Positions 24,478 through 32,635 of a DNA stretch of 64,000 bases are shown piece by piece. The stretch is taken from contig CAWADH010000008.1 in assembly GCA_963780795.1 (NCBI GenBank), positions 434,001-498,000 of the forward strand. The letters run 5' to 3'. The stretch is from DATJGR01 sp963780795 (GTDB lineage: Bacteria > Pseudomonadota > Gammaproteobacteria > Pseudomonadales > Azotimanducaceae). Each line of letters starts with the position of its first letter. Position 1 is the stretch's first letter. Under the pieces are notes generated by a model, which was not told the origin of the DNA, ran no database searches, and saw nothing but the letters and a program-made list of their open reading frames with translations. Made by a program: the position numbers and the translations under genes.

Positions 24478-25773
24478 TCAAGCCACCGCGCGTTGCGCGC
24501 GTGCGAGCGCGCGGCCGAGGTCGTCGATCAGATCGTCGGCGTCTTCGAGCCCCACCGACAACCGCACGAGCCCTTCGCCGATACCGGCGGCTTTCAGCGC
24601 ATCTGCGTCCATGCGGTGGTGCGTGGTGCTCGCCGGATGAATCACCAGCGACTTGGCGTCGCCGATGTTGGCGAGGTGCGAGAAGATCGCGAGACTCTCG
24701 ATGAACACGCGACCCGCCTTCCGTCCGCCTTTGATGTCGAACGACAGCACCGCGCCGGCGCCGCGCGGCAGCAGCTCCTTCGCAAGCTCATGATCGGGAT
24801 GCGACGCGAGATCCGGATGGCTCACGCTCTGCACGGCGGCGTGGCCGGCGAGGAACTCGGCGATGCGATGCGCATTCGCAACGTGACGATCCATCCGCAG
24901 CGACAACGTCTCGAGACCCTGCAGAATGTGGAACGCAGTGGTCGGCGCCATACACGCGCCGAAATCGCGCAGACCTTCTTTGCGCGCGCGCGTGATGAAC
25001 GCCTGCGGTCCGAACTCTTCGGCAAAGACCAGATCGTGGAAACCCGCGTACGGTTCGGTGAGCGTCGGGAATTTGCCGGACACTTCCCAGTCGAACGTAC
25101 CGCCATCGACGAGCACACCGCCAATGACGATGCCGTGCCCGGACAGGAATTTCGTTGCCGAATGCAGTATCAGGTCCGCACCGAGCTCGAGCGGACGCAT
25201 CAGATACGGCGTGGTGAACGTCGAATCGATCAACAGCGGCAATTTCGCGTCGTGTGCGACGCGCGCCACAGCGGGCACGTTCAGCACTTCGAGCCCGGGA
25301 TTGCCGAGCGTTTCACCGAACACGAGTCGCGTGTTGGGCCCGATCGCTGCAGCAAACGCGGCCGGCTCGCGCGGATTCACGAACGTCGTCGTGATGCCGA
25401 AACGCGGCAGCGTGTACGCGAGCAGGTTGTGCGTGCCGCCGTAGATCGATCGCGACGCGACGATGTGGTCTCCGGCCGAGCACAGCGTTGCCACCGCCAG
25501 GTGCATCGCCGCCTGCCCGCTTGCCGTCGCAATCGCGCCGACGCCGCCTTCAAGCGCGGCGACGCGCTCTTCGAGCACCGCATTGGTCGGGTTCGACAGC
25601 CGCGAATACACGTGCCCTGCGCGTTCGATGTTGAACAGCCCCGCCGCGAAATCGGTATCGGGGAACACGAACGCCGCAGACTGATAGATCGGTGTGGCGC
25701 GCGCGCCGGTCGCCGGATCAGGTCGCTGCCCGGCATGCAGCGACAACGTGTCGAAGCCGCTCTTGTCCGCCAT
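24478..25773 (-). CDS. metY: O-acetylhomoserine sulfhydrylase / aminocarboxypropyltransferase
   Basis: A 431-residue Cys/Met-metabolism PLP enzyme. Lys208 in ILHSATKFLSGHG binds PLP; Asp183 in LLIDSTFTTPYL contacts the pyridine nitrogen; YSRLSNPT and ASGQAA are family motifs. The length and the stretch HAGQRPDP...IYQSAAFVF fit MetY, which makes homocysteine from O-acetylhomoserine and sulfide in the cytoplasm. The start is ATG 25773 with GAGG seven bases upstream. It lies 27 bases after the phosphatase gene and two bases before a hydrolase. No MetX-like gene is near. Confidence 0.9.
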   Translation of the reverse strand: MADKSGFDTLSLHAGQRPDPATGARATPIYQSAAFVFPDTDFAAGLFNIERAGHVYSRLSNPTNAVLEERVAALEGGVGAIATASGQAAMHLAVATLCSAGDHIVASRSIYGGTHNLLAYTLPRFGITTTFVNPREPAAFAAAIGPNTRLVFGETLGNPGLEVLNVPAVARVAHDAKLPLLIDSTFTTPYLMRPLELGADLILHSATKFLSGHGIVIGGVLVDGGTFDWEVSGKFPTLTEPYAGFHDLVFAEEFGPQAFITRARKEGLRDFGACMAPTTAFHILQGLETLSLRMDRHVANAHRIAEFLAGHAAVQSVSHPDLASHPDHELAKELLPRGAGAVLSFDIKGGRKAGRVFIESLAIFSHLANIGDAKSLVIHPASTTHHRMDADALKAAGIGEGLVRLSVGLEDADDLIDDLGRALARAQRAVA

Positions 25774-25800
25774 CAACGTTCCTCTCGTACTGCCGTGTGA

Positions 25801-26559
25801 CTATTCCAGATAACGGGCCTGCAAAGCGGCGCGACGTTCCGCATCGATGCCGAGCGCGCGTTCGAGGTAAACGTCGAACGAGCCGTGGTTGGATTCCACT
25901 TCGTCGAGCGCCGCGTGGATGTATTCGAGCCGCACGCCGGACAACGCCTTCGCTTCCTCGACGTCGATCTCACCGTAGTTCTCCCGCAGGCGCGGCACGA
26001 TGAAGCGCTCGAAATCCATTGCCTCGTTTGTCAGCAGGTAGTCGTCGATCACCGCGTCGCGCGGCACACCGAGGGCGAACAGAATCGCCGCCACGCCGAA
26101 ACCCGTGCGGTCCTTGCCGGCGGCGCAATGGATCAGAAAACCGCGTTCGCCCGCAGACCACAATGCATCGAATACGCGTGCGTATTCCGCCGTGTGGACG
26201 CGCGCCAGTTCGCGATTGATTTCCGTCATGTAGTGGATCCGCCCCGCGAGATCGAGTCCGTCGAACTGCATCACTTCACGCAACTTCACGCCATGGTCCG
26301 GATCGATCGAGACGTGAACCTGCAGCGGATCGTGCGCAGGGAACGGCGTCGGTTCGATGCTACGCTCTTCGTCGCGGCGCAGGTCGCAGATCACGCCGAT
26401 GCCGAGATCGCGCAGCGCGCTCTGGCCGTCGGCGGTCAGCTGCGCGAGCATGCCGGACCTGAACAGCACGCCGCTGCGCACGCGGCGGCCGTCGCTCGTC
26501 AGATAGCCGCCGAAGTCGCGCAGATTGATTGCGCCGGGAATCTCGATGATTCGTTTCAT
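25801..26559 (-). CDS. Tyrosine-protein phosphatase (Y_phosphatase3 family)
   Basis: A 252-residue phosphatase of the bacterial Tyr/phosphoinositide type. The signature is HCAAGKDRTG with nucleophile Cys145 and Arg151; the N-terminal GAINLRDFGGYLTSDG motif and the LFRSGML segment are characteristic. The active-site lysine after AAG is typical of the group that also accepts phosphoinositides. The start is ATG 26559, two bases after the TM2 gene, as part of the lemA-TPM-TM2 unit. A regulatory role toward these membrane proteins is possible but unproven. Confidence 0.88.
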   Translation of the reverse strand: MKRIIEIPGAINLRDFGGYLTSDGRRVRSGVLFRSGMLAQLTADGQSALRDLGIGVICDLRRDEERSIEPTPFPAHDPLQVHVSIDPDHGVKLREVMQFDGLDLAGRIHYMTEINRELARVHTAEYARVFDALWSAGERGFLIHCAAGKDRTGFGVAAILFALGVPRDAVIDDYLLTNEAMDFERFIVPRLRENYGEIDVEEAKALSGVRLEYIHAALDEVESNHGSFDVYLERALGIDAERRAALQARYLE

Positions 26560-26561
26560 GG

Positions 26562-26951
26562 TCACTCGTTGATGTCGCTGATCTGATCGTTCAGCGTCCA
26601 GTAGTCGTACAGCACACCGATCAGCAGGAAGCCGCCGGTCAGCAGATAAAGAATGCCAGTGAGCCACTTGCCAATGTACATGCGATGAAGGCCCAGCACG
26701 CCGAAAAAGGTCAGCAGTATCCACGCCACCGTATAGCTGACGTCGCCGGAGAAGAAGCGCCGATCGGCTTCGTCGTCCATCGACGGAATCAGAAACAGAT
26801 CGACGATCCAGCCGATCAGCAGCAGGCCGAGCGTGAAGAAATACAGTGTGCCGCTGACAGGCCGACCATAGTAGAAGCGGTGCGCACCCATGAAACCGAA
26901 GATCCACAACACGTAGCCGACGGTTTTCGAGTGCGTATCGCCGCCGATCAT
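26562..26951 (-). CDS. TM2 domain protein (two TM2 units)
   Basis: A 129-residue membrane protein with two TM2 units. Each has a pair of helices joined by a short polar turn: GFMGAHRFYYGRPVSGTLYF in the first and GVLGLHRMYIGKWLTGILYL in the second, both containing the G-x-HR-x-Y-x-G pattern. Each unit ends in a helix with GxLLIG (LLLIGWIVDLFLIP; FLLIGVLYDYWTL). Function unknown. It starts one base after the TPM gene's stop and is followed two bases later by the phosphatase. The two halves look like an internal duplication. Confidence 0.85.
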   Translation of the reverse strand: MIGGDTHSKTVGYVLWIFGFMGAHRFYYGRPVSGTLYFFTLGLLLIGWIVDLFLIPSMDDEADRRFFSGDVSYTVAWILLTFFGVLGLHRMYIGKWLTGILYLLTGGFLLIGVLYDYWTLNDQISDINE

Positions 26952-26952
26952 T

Positions 26953-27573
26953 CTAGTCGTACCCGATCATGATCAATCGATTCGACAGCTCGTTCGGGTT
27001 GTCGTCGGTTTTCGGCACCGCTTCCGCCAGAATGTCGCCGCACTCGCCGATGGCTTCGACGAATCCGGATGCCACGCGTTTCCGCTGCACGTTGGCGACG
27101 AAGCGATCGATGATCGCCTGCCAGCGGGAATCGTCGACGTGCGCGCTCACGCCGCGGTCCGCCAGAATTTCCACGTATCGCTCCGCTTCGGATACGAAGA
27201 TCAGCACGCCGGTCTCGCCCTTCGTGTGGTGCAGTCCCTGCTCCAGAAACTGCCGCCGCGCCATGCTCGACGCGTGCCAGTGTCCGAGATGTCGCGGGAC
27301 CAACCGGCGCGCGATCACGGGAAGACGAAACAACAACACGAGCACGCAGAACACCGCGAGCTGAATCGACAGCACCACCACCGTGCTCGGATGCACGAAT
27401 ACGAGCGGCGCCGACATCAGCAGCGCGATCGCGGCCGCCCACGCGATGGAATGATGGCGATAGTCGTCGCTACGCGCCGCCAGCACCGCCACCAGTTCCG
27501 CATTGGTGCGCTGCTCGACCTCCGCGATGGCATCGGCGATCTGGTTGCGTTCCTGTTCGCCGAAGAATCCCAT
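26953..27573 (-). CDS. TPM domain membrane protein
   Basis: A 206-residue protein with a TPM (TLP18.3/Psb32/MOLO-1) domain split by a central pair of hydrophobic helices (about 45-85). The N-terminal EVEQRTNAELVAVLAARSDDY and the later GVLIFVSEAERYVEILADRGVSAHV are the family's core strands. It is the partner of the following Gly-rich TPM protein; the pair with LemA is a recurring bacterial arrangement. The ATG at 27573 overlaps the preceding stop (TGATG); GTG 27576 is also possible. Function unknown, probably in envelope maintenance. Confidence 0.85.
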   Translation of the reverse strand: MGFFGEQERNQIADAIAEVEQRTNAELVAVLAARSDDYRHHSIAWAAAIALLMSAPLVFVHPSTVVVLSIQLAVFCVLVLLFRLPVIARRLVPRHLGHWHASSMARRQFLEQGLHHTKGETGVLIFVSEAERYVEILADRGVSAHVDDSRWQAIIDRFVANVQRKRVASGFVEAIGECGDILAEAVPKTDDNPNELSNRLIMIGYD

Positions 27574-28331
27574 CACCAGCTACCGGACGCGCCGCCGCCG
27601 CCGAAACTGCCGCCGCCGCCGCCGAATCCACCACCGCCCCCACCGAAGCCGCCCCCGCCGAATCCACCGGAGCGGCCGCGACCGCCGTGCGACATGCCGT
27701 TCAGCACGGTACCCCACAGAATTGCGCGCGCGAGACCACCGCCACCCCGACGGCCGCCACCAAAGCCACTCATCACGATGAACAGCACGATCAGCCAGAA
27801 GATGCCGACCGGCAGCGCTTTCTTCGGCGACTGCTTCGACTGCGCCTGGCTCACGTCCTGCTGCTGTCCCCCCAACACCGCAATGATGGCGCCGACTCCG
27901 GCGCGCACGCCGCCGTCGATATCGCCTTTGCGGAACGCCGGAACGATGCGCGTGTTGATGATGTTCGACGACTGGGCGTCGGTCAGATCGCCCTCGAGAC
28001 CATAGCCGACCTCGATGCGCACCTTGTGCTCGGCAGACGCGACGATCAGCAGCACGCCGTTGTCTTTTTCCTTTCTGCCGATGCCCCAGTGACGCCCGAG
28101 CTGGTAACCGTAATCCTCGATCGGCAGGCCGCCGAGGTTCGGCACCGTCGCCACCACGATCTGTTCCCCCGTCGCCTGTTCGTGCGCTTCCAGTTGCCGC
28201 GTCAGATCGGCGCGCGTGCCCGCGCTCAAGATGCCTGCCGCATCGACGACACGACCCGTCAACGGCGGAAAGTCGATTGCATGAGCAGCTGCCGCGGCGA
28301 GCAGCGCCACCAGCAACGCCGCAATGCGCAT
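27573..28331 (-). CDS. TPM domain protein with Gly-rich tail
   Basis: A 252-residue exported membrane protein: signal peptide (1-18, ALLVALLAAAAAHA), periplasmic TPM domain (about 20-150, LTGRVVDAAGILS, VATVPNLGGLPIEDYGYQLG, DNGVLLIVASAEHKVRIEVGYGLEG), one helix (about 175-195), and a tail almost entirely Gly/Phe/Ser. Such a tail is normal for this family. The ATG at 28331 overlaps the lemA stop by one base. It acts with LemA and the second TPM protein at the inner membrane; the biochemical role is unknown. Confidence 0.88.
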   Translation of the reverse strand: MRIAALLVALLAAAAAHAIDFPPLTGRVVDAAGILSAGTRADLTRQLEAHEQATGEQIVVATVPNLGGLPIEDYGYQLGRHWGIGRKEKDNGVLLIVASAEHKVRIEVGYGLEGDLTDAQSSNIINTRIVPAFRKGDIDGGVRAGVGAIIAVLGGQQQDVSQAQSKQSPKKALPVGIFWLIVLFIVMSGFGGGRRGGGGLARAILWGTVLNGMSHGGRGRSGGFGGGGFGGGGGGFGGGGGSFGGGGASGSW

Positions 28332-28936
28332 CAGAACTTCACTGTCGGTGCGGTGGACGCGCCGTCGTTCGCTTCGAACGACTCACGCACTTTCATGTCT
28401 CTGTACATGATTGCGTGCCAGATGCGGCCGGGGAACGTGCGCAGTTCCGTGTTGTATGTCTGTACCGCAGCGATGTAATCGCGCCGCGCCACGCTGATCC
28501 GGTTCTCGGTGCCTTCGAGCTGCGACTGAAGCTGCAGGAAGTTCTGGTTCGCCTTCAGGTCTGGATACTGCTCGACGACCACCATGAGGCGCGACAACGC
28601 GCTCGTCAGTTGCGCCTGGTTCTGCTCGAACGTCTTGAACGCGGCGGGATCGGAGAGAATCTCGGGGCTGACGTTCATCTGCGACACCTTCGAACGCGCC
28701 TCGATGACGGCCTGCAGCGTCTCTTTCTCGTGTACGGCGTAGCCCTGCACGGTGGCGACGAGATTCGGCACGAGGTCGGCGCGACGCTGATACTGATTCT
28801 GCACTTGCCCCCACGCCGCCTTAACGGCCTCGTCGTAAGTCGGGATGGTGTTGATGCCGCATCCGGTGAGGAACGTGAACACGGTCGCGAGCAGACCCAG
28901 TCGAACCATCGGCGGAGCGATTCGATCCATACGCAT
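28331..28936 (-). CDS. lemA: LemA family lipoprotein
   Basis: A 201-residue LemA protein. The N-terminus has a lipobox (FLTGC, Cys near residue 24), then the family core: NTIPTYDEAVKAAWGQVQNQ, RRADLVPNLVATVQGYAVHE, and QLQSQLEGTENRISVARRDY, forming a helical bundle. The C-terminal FPGRIWHAIMYRDMKVRESFEA is also conserved. The start is ATG 28936 with GGAGG seven bases upstream. It heads a seven-gene minus-strand unit; a candidate sigma-70 promoter is just upstream. LemA function is unknown. Confidence 0.9.
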   Translation of the reverse strand: MRMDRIAPPMVRLGLLATVFTFLTGCGINTIPTYDEAVKAAWGQVQNQYQRRADLVPNLVATVQGYAVHEKETLQAVIEARSKVSQMNVSPEILSDPAAFKTFEQNQAQLTSALSRLMVVVEQYPDLKANQNFLQLQSQLEGTENRISVARRDYIAAVQTYNTELRTFPGRIWHAIMYRDMKVRESFEANDGASTAPTVKF

Positions 28937-28961
28937 GCTGACCTCCATTGCTGACGTACTC

Positions 28962-28990
28962 ACTATGTGGCCAAGCGCACCGTGCATCAA
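28962..28990 (-). promoter_or_regulatory. Candidate sigma-70 promoter of the lemA unit
   Basis: On the minus strand, TTGATG (28990-28985) and CATAGT (28967-28962) are separated by 17 bases, matching four of six positions each of the sigma-70 consensus. Transcription would start near 28955, leaving about a 20-base leader that holds the lemA ribosome-binding site. Inferred from sequence only. Confidence 0.45.
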
Positions 28991-29064
28991 GTCACGGCGC
29001 GGCAATATGGATTTGGGAGAAGCAGGACTCTAAACTGCCTGCGGTGCAATCAAACGAGGGACCC

Positions 29065-29457
29065 ATGATCAAAACCAATGGATTACTGCTTCGAAACGCA
29101 TTGATCGTCACGATGTGCCTCAATCTCGTCAGCCTCGGGTGCATCCCCGCGGCGCACGCGGAAGTGATCGGCACGCCGGCGTTCGGCCAAACGCTGACGC
29201 GCGAAGCCCGCATCGACAAAATCAACGGCTTCCTCGCGCAGGACTCGGTACGCAAGCAGATGATCGGACTGGGCGTCGATCCTCGCGACGCCCAGGCGCG
29301 CGTGGCCGCGCTCACCGACAGCGAACTGCAGGCGCTCGATCAGCGCATCGACTCGATGCCGGCGGGCGGCGACTTTCTCGCAGTGATCGGCATCGTGTTC
29401 ATCGTGCTGTTGATCCTCGAACTCACCGGCGTGATCAACATCTTCAAGAAGTTCTGA
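29065..29457 (+). CDS. PA2779-type small membrane protein
   Basis: A 130-residue protein with an N-terminal signal/anchor (about 8-33), a conserved middle (RIDKINGFLAQDSVRKQMIGLGVDPRDAQARVAALTDSELQALDQR), and a C-terminal hydrophobic helix (FLAVIGIVFIVLLILELTGVINIF). This matches the PA2779 family of Gammaproteobacteria. The PA2778-like peptidase gene is next to it, but here on the opposite strand and converging, one base apart. The start is ATG 29065, preceded by GAGGG. Function unknown; probably a partner of the peptidase in the envelope. Confidence 0.8.
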   Translation: MIKTNGLLLRNALIVTMCLNLVSLGCIPAAHAEVIGTPAFGQTLTREARIDKINGFLAQDSVRKQMIGLGVDPRDAQARVAALTDSELQALDQRIDSMPAGGDFLAVIGIVFIVLLILELTGVINIFKKF

Positions 29458-29458
29458 G

Positions 29459-30424
29459 CTAGCGATCGCAGCCGACAGCGTCGCGGCCCGCATTCCGGGC
29501 CGCGACCGCTTTCAACCGGGTATCCGTCACCGCCGCCTCGAGTTCGCTGCCGGACGGCACCTGCGCCACCGCCCGCTCCGCATATCGTTCCGCGCGTGAC
29601 GGGCAACCCCGCGCCAACATCACCTCCGCAAGATTGTTCAGCACCACCGCATTGTCGGGTGCGAGCCGCAACAGGCGTTCGTACGTGTCTTCAGCGACCG
29701 TCAGCTGACCGAGTTTGTGCTCCGTATTCGCCAGTCCGAACAGCGCCAGCAGATTGTCCGGCCAACGAGACAGCGCAGTCGCGTAGGCGATCCGGGCCAC
29801 GTCGACGTGTCCCAACGCCTCGACGGGGACGATCGACTCCACGTATTTGTCCGCGCTCGCAGTAGCCGGCAGCACGTCGGCGGCGAGAATCACCGCCGCC
29901 CACTCGCCGGATTTCCGCCATGTCGGCACGAACTCGGCGAACGGCATCATGAGCCGCTCCGTAACGCCCGATCGCAACACCACCTGCTGCGACTCGGCTT
30001 CGTAGCCGATGACCACGGCGTAGTGCCACACGTGCAGCGGACCCACGCCGAGATCCTGCAGCACCAGCACCGGATGGCCGGCGTCGAGTTCTGCGAACAG
30101 AGCGGATGCATCCGGCGCCAGCACGTAAGGGATGCGCTGGTGGCGTCGCGCCGCGGCGATCAGCTCGATTTGCAGCGAACCCCGGCGATCCGGCAGATAC
30201 GTCTGCGAGACGAGTTCCGCCGGCGTTGCATTCACGCCGGCGGCGCCGAGCATCATCGCCAGCGCTGCAGGCCCGCATTGATGGGTTTCCTGCGCAAAGA
30301 ACGGCGTATTGGAGAGCTCTACACCATGACCGGCTTCGCCAGGGAACGTCGCCGGCGGCGCGTGCGCGCACGCGCACAGCAGGATTGCGACGACGAGCAG
30401 CCCAACGGATCGATCAGGCCGCAA
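29459..30424 (-). CDS. PA2778-type cysteine peptidase with TPR repeats
   Basis: A 321-residue lipoprotein (lipobox near LLCAC) with a C39-like papain-fold domain: the catalytic Cys is in THQCGPAALAMML, the His in HVWHYAVVIGY. Two or three TPR-like repeats follow (about 205-300, ALFGLANTEHKLGQLTVAEDTY and NLAEVMLARG). This matches the PA2778 family. The likely start is TTG 30424, as the signal peptide begins a few residues later; the very long frame upstream is not coding. It is 20 bases after the MetE-like gene and may be transcribed with it. Confidence 0.8.
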   Translation of the reverse strand: MRPDRSVGLLVVAILLCACAHAPPATFPGEAGHGVELSNTPFFAQETHQCGPAALAMMLGAAGVNATPAELVSQTYLPDRRGSLQIELIAAARRHQRIPYVLAPDASALFAELDAGHPVLVLQDLGVGPLHVWHYAVVIGYEAESQQVVLRSGVTERLMMPFAEFVPTWRKSGEWAAVILAADVLPATASADKYVESIVPVEALGHVDVARIAYATALSRWPDNLLALFGLANTEHKLGQLTVAEDTYERLLRLAPDNAVVLNNLAEVMLARGCPSRAERYAERAVAQVPSGSELEAAVTDTRLKAVAARNAGRDAVGCDR

Positions 30425-30444
30425 TGCCGATCGTCGGCAGTCGC

Positions 30445-31608
30445 TCAACTGCCGCCAAACAGCACGCGGCTGGCGCGACGCGCGCCTTCGACCATGGCCG
30501 CGAGCTTCTGCCAGGCGATGTCGTCGATGACCGTCGAGAAGCCGGCCGACGTTTCGAAGCCGCAGTCGGTGCCGGCCATCAGCCGGCGCGGATCTTCCAG
30601 CGACTCGGCGATGCGAACGAGCCGATCGGCCACTGTATCGGGGTGCTCGATGTAGTTGGTGGTGGTGTCGATCACGCCTGCAACGAGTGTCACATCGTCC
30701 GGCAGCCGCTGCTGCTCGAACAGATGGTATTCGTGCGCATGGCGTGGATTCGCCATCGACAACAGAATCGCGCCAGCGTCGATCCGCTTCAGCGCACTCC
30801 AGATGTCGGCCAGCGGCACGTCTTCGTCGTGCGGACCTTCGTAGTTTCCCCAGCACACGTGCAAGCGGATCCGCTCTTTCGGCACGCCGCGCAATGCATC
30901 GTTTATGGCATCGCCGACTTTCTCCACGAATCCGACGAATGCGGAGAGGGGCTGATCGGCAAAGTAAGTGTGGCGTTCCATCGCGAGATCCGGGGCGTCG
31001 ATCTGCAGCTGGAAGCCGTGGCGGAGAATCGCCCGATACTCGACCGCGAGCGCTGCGGCGACCGCATCGATATACGCGTCGAGATCCTTGTAGTGCCGGT
31101 TCTCCATCGCGGCAACGATGATGCCGGGCGACGGCGACGAAACGAATGCGTCGGCATTCGCGCGTCCCAGCGATCGCAACACGGCGGTCAGTTCGTTGCA
31201 TTCGGCATCGATCGCGGCGGTGTCGCCGTACTTGATCGGTCCGGTCGCCTGCGGCGGCTGCAGCAGGCTGACGTTGTCTCCCGAAAAAGCGGTGCGCTGC
31301 AGATAGCCGAGAAAGTGCGGGTATTTCACGAGATCGCGCATCGGCGGCCGCCGACTCTGCCCGGAGAAACCGCTCATCCGATGCTGCACGTAGGTGAAGA
31401 AACTCTCGCGTCCGACTTCGCCGTTGTTGACCTGGTCCACGCCGATGTCGACCTGCCGGCGCACCACGTCTTCGGTCGCCGCTTTCGAGCGCTGCGCGAG
31501 TTCCGCGGCGTCGATGCGTTCCCCCGCAAAGCGCCGCGCGTGCAGCGCAACGAGTTCCGCCGGCCGCGGCAGACTGCCTGCGTGGGTCGTGAGGATACGG
31601 TCGGCCAT
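30445..31608 (-). CDS. Cobalamin-independent methionine synthase-like methyltransferase
   Basis: A 387-residue protein of the MetE C-terminal/UROD-like barrel family: TTHAGSLPRP at the N-terminus, DQVNNGEVGR, LHVCWGNYEG with the zinc-ligand-type His and Cys, and VAGVIDTTTNYIEHP and GTDCGFET with a late Cys. These stand-alone proteins resemble the catalytic half of MetE and typically demethylate varied substrates; 'epoxyalkane:CoM transferase-like' is another label. The start is ATG 31608, which overlaps the preceding hydrolase stop by one base (TGATG). Confidence 0.82.
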   Translation of the reverse strand: MADRILTTHAGSLPRPAELVALHARRFAGERIDAAELAQRSKAATEDVVRRQVDIGVDQVNNGEVGRESFFTYVQHRMSGFSGQSRRPPMRDLVKYPHFLGYLQRTAFSGDNVSLLQPPQATGPIKYGDTAAIDAECNELTAVLRSLGRANADAFVSSPSPGIIVAAMENRHYKDLDAYIDAVAAALAVEYRAILRHGFQLQIDAPDLAMERHTYFADQPLSAFVGFVEKVGDAINDALRGVPKERIRLHVCWGNYEGPHDEDVPLADIWSALKRIDAGAILLSMANPRHAHEYHLFEQQRLPDDVTLVAGVIDTTTNYIEHPDTVADRLVRIAESLEDPRRLMAGTDCGFETSAGFSTVIDDIAWQKLAAMVEGARRASRVLFGGS

Positions 31609-32492
31609 CAGTTCGCCGCCTTCGTCAACGCCGAGATGCTCGAAACGATCTGCGACCACACTTGTCTCGGCAGGTCGTGTCCCATGCCGTCGATCAGCAT
31701 CAGCTTCGAACCGCGCAGCGCGTCGTGCGTGTCGAGGCCGCCTTCCACCGGCACCAACGGATCCGCTTTGCCGTGGATGACCAGCGCCGGCACATCGAGC
31801 TGCTGCAGCGCCGGTTTGCGATTGCCGTGCGACGCGACGGCCGCCATGTGCCGCGCAACACCGATCGGATAAAACGCGCGTTCGTACGCTTCGATGGCAC
31901 GCGCTCGCGTTTCGTCCGGATCGGCCGGATACGCCGGGCTACCGATCACTTTCGACACCGCTACCGAGCGCTCCGCTACTTCATCGCGATTCGTTCCGGC
32001 GGGGCTCATCAGCGCGGCCATCGCTTCCGGTTTCGCAGGGGGCAGTTCGCGATTGCCGGTGCTCGACATGATCGACGTGACACTCTTGATGCGGCGCGGC
32101 TGACGAATCGCCATCGTCTGCACGATCATGCCGCCCATCGACGCGCCGCAAATGTGCGCGCTCTGAAGATCGAGCGCATCCATCAGGCCGATGCCGTCGT
32201 CGGCCATGTCGTTGAGCGTATACGGCGCCGACACCGGCTGGCCCGCGGCCATCTGCGTCATGATCGCGGGGATGTCGGGCAGGCCCGCGGCGTCGAACTT
32301 CGTCGAAAGACCGACGTCGCGATTGTCGTAGCGCACGACGAAGTGGCCGGCATCCGCGAGCTGCTCGCAGAACTCTTCGCGCCAGTGAATCATCTGCGCC
32401 CCGAGTCCCATCACCAGCAGCAGCGGTCGATCCGATCGCCGGCCGAAGGTGTCGTACTCGATCCGGATGCCGTTCGCCTGCACATTCGCCAT
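31608..32492 (-). CDS. Alpha/beta hydrolase
   Basis: A 294-residue alpha/beta hydrolase. Features are LLVMGLGAQMIHW (oxyanion region), RYDNRDVGLS, the nucleophile Ser118 in CGASMGGMIVQ, the acid in VIHGKADPLVP, and the His in DGMGHDLP. The GASMGG elbow is typical of hydrolases related to the aclacinomycin methylesterase/RdmC group. It is translationally coupled to the MetE-like gene. Substrate unknown. The start is ATG 32492, with the upstream region shared with the divergent epoxide-hydrolase-like gene. Confidence 0.85.
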   Translation of the reverse strand: MANVQANGIRIEYDTFGRRSDRPLLLVMGLGAQMIHWREEFCEQLADAGHFVVRYDNRDVGLSTKFDAAGLPDIPAIMTQMAAGQPVSAPYTLNDMADDGIGLMDALDLQSAHICGASMGGMIVQTMAIRQPRRIKSVTSIMSSTGNRELPPAKPEAMAALMSPAGTNRDEVAERSVAVSKVIGSPAYPADPDETRARAIEAYERAFYPIGVARHMAAVASHGNRKPALQQLDVPALVIHGKADPLVPVEGGLDTHDALRGSKLMLIDGMGHDLPRQVWSQIVSSISALTKAAN

Positions 32493-32635
32493 GTCGTGTC
32501 CGCCCGTTTCGGATTGACCGCATTGTTATCGGGCGCGCCGACATCACGCAAGTCAGCAAGCCGGCGGCGTACTCCTTGCTTCGTCCGAACCACGTCGCGT
32601 ACGTTAGCAACCTTTCAAAAAATGCCGGCCCACCC

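Noticed and set aside
27583..27690. Repeat-like GGC/GCC-rich stretch
   Set aside because: It encodes the Gly-rich tail of the TPM protein, usual for that family, so it is not a separate repeat element.
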